Assembly: GCA_964502175.1 (NCBI GenBank)
Contig: CAZCVE010000007.1
Location: forward strand, 182,728 to 246,727
DNA from: JAFLCL01 sp964502175
GTDB taxonomy: Bacteria > Myxococcota_A > Polyangia > Polyangiales > Sandaracinaceae
Direction: 5' to 3'
Length of the DNA stretch: 64,000 bases
The notes under the pieces: generated by a model
Databases searched by the model: none
The model's input: only the letters and a program-made list of their open reading frames with translations
What the model was told of the DNA's origin: nothing
In this document: one piece after another, positions 58,463 to 64,000 of the stretch
How positions within the stretch are numbered: position 1 is the first letter of the stretch
Layout: each line of letters begins with the position of its first letter
Translations under genes and position numbers: made by a program

Positions 58463-60367
58463 TCAGCTCGCCGTCGCGCTCGCGTGTTCCGTCTCCACGT
58501 GCAGCGTGGCGACGCGAACGACGAGCAGGCCCACGCACACGAGCACCACCTCCGCCACCGCTTGCTCACCCGCGAACGTGCCCGCGAGCGTCGGTCCTCC
58601 GGTCTCGAGCGAGAGCCAGGCGATCGCGACGGCGATCGTCGCGCTCGCGGCGACCGCACACGCGAGCAGCGGTCCGCGCCACGCGATCGACGCCGCGCCG
58701 CGCGCGACGCTCCGCGCGCGCAGCATCGCCGCATAGAGCACGACCGTCGCGACGAGCGCCGTGGCGCGGCTCGCGAGATCCGTCGACGAAGCGTCCGCGA
58801 TCGTGATGCGCACGAAGACGCTCGCGAGCGCCGCGAGGCCGAGCTCGTCGACGCCGCGAAGGACGCGCTCGGTGCGCGTGCGCGGTGCCTCGATGCCGCG
58901 GCTGGTGCTCGACGCGGCGGCGAGCAGCGCCGCGAGCGCGAAGGGCCCGAAGGGCGCGCGCACGAGCGACCACGACATCGGCATCCACGGCGCGCTCGCG
59001 AGCGGCCCACCGAGCAAGGGAAGCGACGCGCTCTCGATCGTGCCGCGCGCGGTCAGAAAGACGCCCACAGCGACGGTCGCGGCGATGGCGCTCGCGAGCG
59101 CTCGCGCCGACTCGGGACGCACGAGACGCGCGGCGCGTGCGCCGAGCTCCCCGAGCTTGCTGCGAGTCCGCGGGCTGGCCTCGCGCGGGGGTGCGCTGGT
59201 CGCCAGCGCCGCGCTCGCGCGGAGGAAGAGCGCGGCGGCGAGCCAGAGCGCGATCGAGCCATGCAGCCACGCGTCGGGCGTGAGCGTCGAGAGCGCGAGC
59301 ACCGCGAGGAGGGCGAGCGCGGCCGTGAGCACCGCGGCCACCGGCCTGTCGTCGCGCGACGCGGTGCCTGCGACGGGGGCGCCGCGGCGACGCGCGCGCG
59401 ACCACGGCCAGACGCCGAAGAGGAGGGCACCGACCACGACGATGATCGCCAGCTGGTCGTAGCGCGTGGTGCGATCGGGGCGGCGTCCTTGCGCAGCGTC
59501 GAGATCCACGGCGATCGAACGCGTACGCCCCGCCGCGTTCGTGAGCGTCACCGCCACGCGCGACGCGCGGGGATCGACGCGCAGCTCGTCCGGGTCGAGC
59601 ACGTTCATGTCGTCGAGCGAGAGGATGCGAGCGTCGGGCTCGAGCCCGACCGACACGAGACCCAGCTGCGCGGCGGCGCCTGCCGGGTCGATCGCGGCGA
59701 TGAGGATCCCGGGCTCCTCGCCTTCTACTGCGGACATCTCGCGGGCGGCGGGCTCGAGCTCTTCGTCGAGATCGTCTTCACCGTCGCCTTCTTCGCCGCC
59801 GCCTTCGTCGAGCCGCGCGTCCGAGGCGAGCTCGAGCCCGAGCACTCGGGCGAGGTCGAGGCCTGCGCTCGCTTCGCGGCGCGAGGTGGAGCGACGCTCG
59901 CTCGGCACGATGTCGAGCACGACGTCGTCGAGCACGCCGACGACGCGCGCGGCGAGTCCGTCGAGCGAGGCGCCGTGGACCACCACCTCGAGGGAGCCCT
60001 CGAACGTGGCACGCCCCCCGAGCGCGGCGATGTCCGCGTCGGTCGCGACGAGCTCGATGCGCTCCGGGCTCGTCGTGCGACCTCGCAGCGCGTGGCTCAC
60101 GCGTCGGCGGACGCCGAGCGGCGCGTGCGACATGCCGTGCAGCGCGATCTCGACCTCACGGCCGACGGGGAAGCCGCTCCCCGTGAGCAAGAACGATCGA
60201 CCTGCGTCGAGGCGTGTGGTCTCGAGCGGGTCGATCGAGAGCAGCTCGAAGCGACCGTCGCGCGCGCACCCACTCGCGACGATCACTGCCAACGCGATCG
60301 CGAGGCACGCGCGGGCGATCCGCGCGAGCGGAGAGTACGTAGGCGTCGACGTGGGCGGGGACTTCAT
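58463..60367 (-). CDS. Large membrane lipoprotein with TIG-like and PDZ-like domains
   Basis: A 634-residue predicted lipoprotein from ATG 60367 (lipobox VASGC). It has an IPT/TIG-like beta domain (about 35-150; RSFLLTGSGFPVGREVEIAL), an acidic patch (EEGDGEDDLDEELEP), and a PDZ-like domain (about 215-290; EEPGILIAAIDPAGAAAQLG). About six to eight membrane helices follow (YDQLAIIVVVGALLFGVWPW onward). The mix of a lipidated N-terminus and a polytopic C-terminus is unusual, since a lipid anchor is not needed by a polytopic protein. The family is not recognised. A SD-like GAGGAACG lies before the ATG, and a terminator hairpin follows the stop. Confidence 0.78.
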   Translation of the reverse strand: MKSPPTSTPTYSPLARIARACLAIALAVIVASGCARDGRFELLSIDPLETTRLDAGRSFLLTGSGFPVGREVEIALHGMSHAPLGVRRRVSHALRGRTTSPERIELVATDADIAALGGRATFEGSLEVVVHGASLDGLAARVVGVLDDVVLDIVPSERRSTSRREASAGLDLARVLGLELASDARLDEGGGEEGDGEDDLDEELEPAAREMSAVEGEEPGILIAAIDPAGAAAQLGLVSVGLEPDARILSLDDMNVLDPDELRVDPRASRVAVTLTNAAGRTRSIAVDLDAAQGRRPDRTTRYDQLAIIVVVGALLFGVWPWSRARRRGAPVAGTASRDDRPVAAVLTAALALLAVLALSTLTPDAWLHGSIALWLAAALFLRASAALATSAPPREASPRTRSKLGELGARAARLVRPESARALASAIAATVAVGVFLTARGTIESASLPLLGGPLASAPWMPMSWSLVRAPFGPFALAALLAAASSTSRGIEAPRTRTERVLRGVDELGLAALASVFVRITIADASSTDLASRATALVATVVLYAAMLRARSVARGAASIAWRGPLLACAVAASATIAVAIAWLSLETGGPTLAGTFAGEQAVAEVVLVCVGLLVVRVATLHVETEHASATAS

Positions 60368-60511
60368 GCGGAGGAACGTCGAAGGGGCGGGCCGGAGGCG
60401 CTCGACTCTCGGACAACGTGCGCGCTTGCGCCAAGAAACGGCGCCCGCCGCGGTGGGCGAGTCGCGCGCCGAAAATTCGACGCTCGATCCGCGCCGTGAT
60501 CCATTCGACCC

Positions 60512-61120
60512 ATGACCGACTCGCGAGCCCGCTCGGACCTCGGCACGCTCGCCCGCGCGCGTCGCCTCCTCGGACGTGTCCTCGACACCGTGCGTGGTGG
60601 CGAGCCCGTCGCGGAGCTCGTGCCGGACTCGCCGCCGACGCGAGCCGGCGCCGCGTTCGCGAGCGAACCTCAGTCGCCGACCCACGAGCCCCTGGCCGAC
60701 CGATCGGTCGCGATCGTGCGACGCCTCGAGGTCGAGCCCGCCCTCGACGACGACGCCGAGGATCTCGAGGATCGCGTCGTCGCGCTCCCCGAGCCGTCGA
60801 TGGTCCCATCGATCGACGAGCCTGCGCGTGCGCTCCTCGCCGACGCGGCGTGGTCGGGTCTCCGTACCGAGCGACGCGACGACCAGACGCTCCTCGCGTG
60901 GCGCGACGTCGATCGCGGCGCGGACGTGCTGCGCACCATCGAGATCCGATGCGCGTTCGGCGCGCTCGACGCGACCCCCGAGATCTCGGTGAAGGATCGC
61001 CCGATCTCCTCGACGCTCGGCGCGATCACGATCGCGTCCGACGCTGCGCGGTGGGTCGTCGCGCTCGGATCGATGCGCGACGGATCGTTCGTCTCCGTCG
61101 CGCACGCCACCCTGCGGTGA
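60512..61120 (+). CDS. Hypothetical acidic protein
   Basis: A 202-residue protein without signal peptide or membrane segment. An Asp/Glu/Pro-rich middle (PALDDDAEDLEDRVVALPEP) separates an N-terminal helix (SDLGTLARARRLLGRVLDTV) from a C-terminal beta-rich domain (RCAFGALDATPEISVKDRPI, then ITIASDAARWVVALGSMRDG). Not recognised. The RCC1 gene's upstream GTG overlaps its stop (GTGA), so transcripts may be shared, although that gene also has its own -10-like site. Confidence 0.7.
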   Translation: MTDSRARSDLGTLARARRLLGRVLDTVRGGEPVAELVPDSPPTRAGAAFASEPQSPTHEPLADRSVAIVRRLEVEPALDDDAEDLEDRVVALPEPSMVPSIDEPARALLADAAWSGLRTERRDDQTLLAWRDVDRGADVLRTIEIRCAFGALDATPEISVKDRPISSTLGAITIASDAARWVVALGSMRDGSFVSVAHATLR

Positions 61121-61136
61121 AGCGGTTCGAGCCTGC

Positions 61137-61142
61137 TACGCT
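61137..61142 (+). promoter_or_regulatory. -10-like hexamer TACGCT
   Basis: TACGCT ends 7 nt before GTG 61150 of the first RCC1 lipoprotein gene. It supports 61150 rather than GTG 61117 as the start and would give a leaderless transcript. Confidence 0.5.
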
Positions 61143-61149
61143 GGCCACC

Positions 61150-62955
61150 GTGCCGTCGTCTCGATGGGTCCTCGCGTCGCTCTTCGTACTCGCGTTCGCT
61201 TGCGTCGCAGCGTGTGAGAGCCGCGTGTCGCTCGGCGCGACCTGCACGTCGTCCTCGAGCTGCGCGGACGGGCTTCGCTGCGAGTTCGGTCACTGCCGCG
61301 CGCAGTGCGTGGGCGCGAACGACTGTCCTTCGGGTGCGCTGTGCATCGGCGATCCCGGCGTCTGCACGCTGACCACGGACACCTGCGACGCCGTGTGCGC
61401 GGCCGGCCTGATCTGCTCGGGGACCGTCTGCGCGATCCCGTGCAGCGAGGCGATCGGCTGTCGCGGCGGATCGATCTGCGACGACGACACGGCGGTGTGC
61501 GTCAGCGCGGCGATGCTCGACGGCGGCCTCGACGGCGGCGTCGACGGCGGCATGGACGCGCCGGTGATCGAGGCGCTCGACGCGCCCGAAGCCATCGACG
61601 CGGTCTCCGGTGACGTCGTGTCCACCGACGCCGTGTCCGTCGATGCGGGCCCGATCTCGGCGCCACTCCACCGACTGTGCACCGGCTTCGCGCACGCGTG
61701 CGTGATCCGCGGTGGCCGCGTCTACTGCTGGGGCGCCAACGACGCGGCGCAGCTCGGTGACTCGACGGTGTCCACGCCCCGGGACCACGTCGGCGAGTGC
61801 GGGCGCTTCGACTGCAGCGCGCGCCCCGAGCTCCCGGTGCTCCGCACCGACGGCGCCTCGCGGCTCCCGCTCGAGGATGTCGTGTCGATCTCGTGCGGCA
61901 CCAACGACACCTGCGCGCTCACGGGAGCGACTGGGCAGGTCTGGTGCTGGGGTGCCGTCAACGAGGTCCTCGGCCCGCGCGGTGTCGGCGGCTACGCCGA
62001 CTACGTGATCGCCTCGCGCGCGCGCTCGATCGAGGTCGGTCGCGGTCACGCCTGCGCGCACGTGGACGACGGCGTGCAGTGCTGGGGTGAGAACGTGACC
62101 CGCCGCTACCACGACGACGGCGGCATCGAGACCATCGAGGACGGCCGGCTCGGATCGCCCGGCGACTCGACCGAGACGCCGCGCGTGGCGACGGCCCTCG
62201 CGTCGAGCCACCTATTCGCGCTCGGCGGGCTGTTCACGTGCCGGCTCGCGGCCGAGGGCGTGCGCTGCCTCGGCCTCAACGAGGCTCAGGTCACCGGCCG
62301 CGAGGCCCTCGGCCCCGACCCCGCTGGGACGGTGGTCGCGGGGATCCCGGGGCCGATCCTCGACCTCAGCGCGAGCACGGCGAGCGCGTGTGTGATCTCC
62401 GAGGGCACGGCGCACTGCTGGGGTGGTGATCTCGACCGCATCCTCGCGAGCGCGACGCCCGAGTGCCCGACAGGCAGCCCCGCGTTCCTCTGTCGCGGCT
62501 ACGCGGCACCGGTCGAGCGCGGCATCGACGTGCTCGGCGAGACGCTCGTGGCGCTTTCGCACGGTGTGAGCGGGACGATGTGCGCGCTCACCGACGAAGG
62601 GCGCGCGATCTGCTGGGGTTGGAACATCCTCGGCCAGGCTGGGGTCGACCCCGCCTCGTCGACGAGCGTCGCGCGACTCTCGAGCTTCGTGCGCGACGAG
62701 GCGGGCACGCCTCTCTCGAGCCTCGACGAGATCGGCTGCGGCGCCGCCTTCTGCTGCGCACGACGAGGAGAGGAGGTCTTCTGCTGGGGCGAGAACGATC
62801 TCGGACAGCTCGGTCGCGGCGACACCGACTCCGAGCTCGTCGACGGTGGCCTCGGCGTCATCGACGCCGGCCCCGGCTCGCACCACAGCCCGCTCGCCCT
62901 GCCGCACCACCGCGCAGCGCCCGTCGATCTCTCGCTCGTCCCGGTGGTGCCGTGA
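61150..62955 (+). CDS. RCC1-repeat lipoprotein
   Basis: A 601-residue predicted lipoprotein from GTG 61150 (WVLASLFVLAFACVAAC). A Cys-rich head has CTSSSSCADGLRCEFGHC, ANDCPSGALC and TCDAVCAAGLIC. An Asp/Gly/Ala linker (LDGGLDGGVDGGMDAPVIEA) follows. The C-terminal RCC1-type propeller has six visible Cys-Trp-Gly blade motifs (YCWGAND, WCWGAVN, QCWGENV, HCWGGD, CWGWNIL, FCWGEND) with GQLGRG loops. RCC1-like propellers bind partners; the cell-surface target is unknown. GTG 61117, overlapping the previous stop, is an alternative start. The next paralogue begins on its stop codon. Confidence 0.9.
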   Translation: MPSSRWVLASLFVLAFACVAACESRVSLGATCTSSSSCADGLRCEFGHCRAQCVGANDCPSGALCIGDPGVCTLTTDTCDAVCAAGLICSGTVCAIPCSEAIGCRGGSICDDDTAVCVSAAMLDGGLDGGVDGGMDAPVIEALDAPEAIDAVSGDVVSTDAVSVDAGPISAPLHRLCTGFAHACVIRGGRVYCWGANDAAQLGDSTVSTPRDHVGECGRFDCSARPELPVLRTDGASRLPLEDVVSISCGTNDTCALTGATGQVWCWGAVNEVLGPRGVGGYADYVIASRARSIEVGRGHACAHVDDGVQCWGENVTRRYHDDGGIETIEDGRLGSPGDSTETPRVATALASSHLFALGGLFTCRLAAEGVRCLGLNEAQVTGREALGPDPAGTVVAGIPGPILDLSASTASACVISEGTAHCWGGDLDRILASATPECPTGSPAFLCRGYAAPVERGIDVLGETLVALSHGVSGTMCALTDEGRAICWGWNILGQAGVDPASSTSVARLSSFVRDEAGTPLSSLDEIGCGAAFCCARRGEEVFCWGENDLGQLGRGDTDSELVDGGLGVIDAGPGSHHSPLALPHHRAAPVDLSLVPVVP

Positions 62956-64000
62956 GCGCGACGCGCTTCGCCGTGCTCGCCGTCGTCGTCGTCTCGTGCC
63001 TCGCGTGCGGCGCGTTGGGCTGCGAAGCGCGCGTCTCGCTCGGTGGCACCTGTGTCTACGACAGCGAGTGCGGCGCGCTGCGCTGCCTCTACGGTCGCTG
63101 TCGCGCGGAGTGTGTGACGTCAGTCGACTGCAGCGCGGGTCAGCAGTGCAACACCGGTGTTTGCGCGACACCTGACGAGTCTTGCTCCGAGGGCGATCCG
63201 TGCGTCGATCCGCAGCTCGCCTGCGCCGGCTCGATCTGCACGCGACGCTGCGAGAGCGATCGCACCTGCTCGGGTGAGGCCGTGTGCGAGGACCGCATCG
63301 GCGGCTCGGTCTGCGTGCCCGCGAACCTCCCCGACGCTGGCGCGCGCCCGGACGCCGGCCTGGATGCGCCGCTCGAGCCCATCGACGCGTCGATGGATGC
63401 GCCCGGTCTCGATGCGCCCGGTCTCGATGCGTTCGAGCTCGATGCGGCCCTCGACGCGGCCGATCGCGACGCGCGCCCTCGCCCCGACGCGACCCTCGAC
63501 GCGCTGCGCATCCCGCTCGACGGACCGCGACGCGACGCGTTCGTGACGCCGGGCTCGGTGCGCGATCTGTGCGTCGGTCGCTACTACGCGTGCATCGTGC
63601 CGGTGGACGGAACGATCTGGTGCTGGGGCGTGGGACACGGAGGCGAGCTCGGAGGCGGCGAGCCGCTCGCGCTCGGTCCTCCCGGCGTCGTGTCGTGCGC
63701 GCCGTTCGGCGCCACCGGCAGCGTGTGCTCGCTCGACCTCGTGCAGGTCGTCGACCGCTCGGATCGTCCGATCACCAACGTCCGTCAGGTGATCTGCGGC
63801 GAACGCAACGCGCTCGCGATCACGAACGACGGCTACCTCTACTCCTGGGGCGAGGGCTCGAACGGCCAGCTCGGCCGCGCCTTCGTGGGCACCGACAACA
63901 CCGCCGCAGCGCGCGTGACCGATCGCGTGGGCACCATGCTCGACGGTGTGACCGGCGCCGCCCTCGCGTCGCGACACGGCTGCGCGTGGATCGGCACGAC
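62952..64000 (+). CDS. RCC1-repeat lipoprotein, paralogue of the preceding gene (3' end outside)
   Basis: It starts at GTG 62952, overlapping the preceding stop (GTGA), and runs past the window end (about 349 codons visible). Signal and lipobox (VVVVSCLACGALGC), a Cys head (GGTCVYDSECGALRCLYGRC), an Asp/Ala linker (LDAPLEPIDASMDAPGLDAP and further DAxLD units), and RCC1-like blades (IWCWGVGHGGELGGG, YSWGEGSNGQLGRA) mirror the upstream gene in order. The linkers and cysteine spacing show a tandem duplication. The head ESRVSLGATC and EARVSLGGTC are nearly the same in the two proteins. Confidence 0.92.
   Translation, partial: MSATRFAVLAVVVVSCLACGALGCEARVSLGGTCVYDSECGALRCLYGRCRAECVTSVDCSAGQQCNTGVCATPDESCSEGDPCVDPQLACAGSICTRRCESDRTCSGEAVCEDRIGGSVCVPANLPDAGARPDAGLDAPLEPIDASMDAPGLDAPGLDAFELDAALDAADRDARPRPDATLDALRIPLDGPRRDAFVTPGSVRDLCVGRYYACIVPVDGTIWCWGVGHGGELGGGEPLALGPPGVVSCAPFGATGSVCSLDLVQVVDRSDRPITNVRQVICGERNALAITNDGYLYSWGEGSNGQLGRAFVGTDNTAAARVTDRVGTMLDGVTGAALASRHGCAWIGT

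Noticed and set aside
58463..60367. Respiratory complex subunit (NuoH-like) reading of the polytopic lipoprotein
   Set aside because: No conserved NuoH motifs, and the lipidated soluble half does not fit.
58025..60499. A plus-strand open frame of about 824 codons
   Set aside because: Antisense to two genes with clear lipoprotein signals; composition is an artefact of GC-rich codons.

Overview
The window is a very G+C-rich, densely packed bacterial chromosome segment. The gene content points to a myxobacterium, probably of the Polyangiales/Sandaracinaceae type. It has many predicted lipoproteins with Asp/Ala/Pro-rich linkers, an eukaryotic-type Ser/Thr kinase, an FHA-fused sigma-54 activator, RCC1-repeat and FG-GAP surface proteins, PEGA and AgmX/PglI-type domains, and frequent GTG starts. 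The taxonomic call is an inference from gene families; there is no rRNA gene here to fix it. I saw no tRNA, rRNA, CRISPR array, insertion sequence or prophage.

Left part (1-12 kb): a TetR regulator with a double palindromic operator drives an M81 (MlrC-type) peptidase. A Ser/Thr kinase is divergent from a PEGA lipoprotein operon. An FHA-sigma54 activator is divergent from a copper type II monooxygenase-like secreted protein, with a 22-bp perfect palindrome between them. Next come an unrecognised three-gene operon (8738-10112), lipoyl synthase (lipA) and a vapBC module with its operator.

Middle (12-32 kb): lipoproteins, a beta-propeller protein, a degraded gene next to a REP-like repeat cluster, a TPR/lipoprotein operon, a LuxR-type regulator, a zinc-ribbon protein, YbaK-type deacylase plus NUDIX hydrolase, a sensor kinase, an AgmX/PglI-type protein, a class A penicillin-binding protein and a giant DUF4132 protein.

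32.3-35.5 kb is compositionally distinct (about 60-62% G+C in sampled lines, against about 80% in a sampled line of the next gene). It holds a two-gene operon: a STAND/ORC-like P-loop NTPase followed by a large protein with two alpha/beta-like domains and a helical repeat tail. This is the best candidate for an undescribed, horizontally acquired system.

35.6-64 kb: enoyl-CoA hydratase, a frameshifted winged-helix regulator, an FG-GAP lipoprotein, a RelA/SpoT-type HD hydrolase, a ceramidase-like membrane protein, a Uma2-family protein, an orphan MotA/TolQ/ExbB channel, an operon of esterase-like lipoprotein, GH1 glycosidase and LON-domain protein, an ASPIC/UnbV protein, the DUF2339-DUF3999 membrane pair with VNTR-like coding repeats, ribF, a large PDZ-like membrane lipoprotein, and two tandem RCC1-repeat lipoproteins, the second cut by the window end.

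Two genome-wide habits are visible. Many genes have a TANNNT hexamer 6-8 nt before the start codon, which suggests leaderless transcription. Three convergent gene pairs end in a shared TGATCA, with abutting stop codons and no intergenic base.
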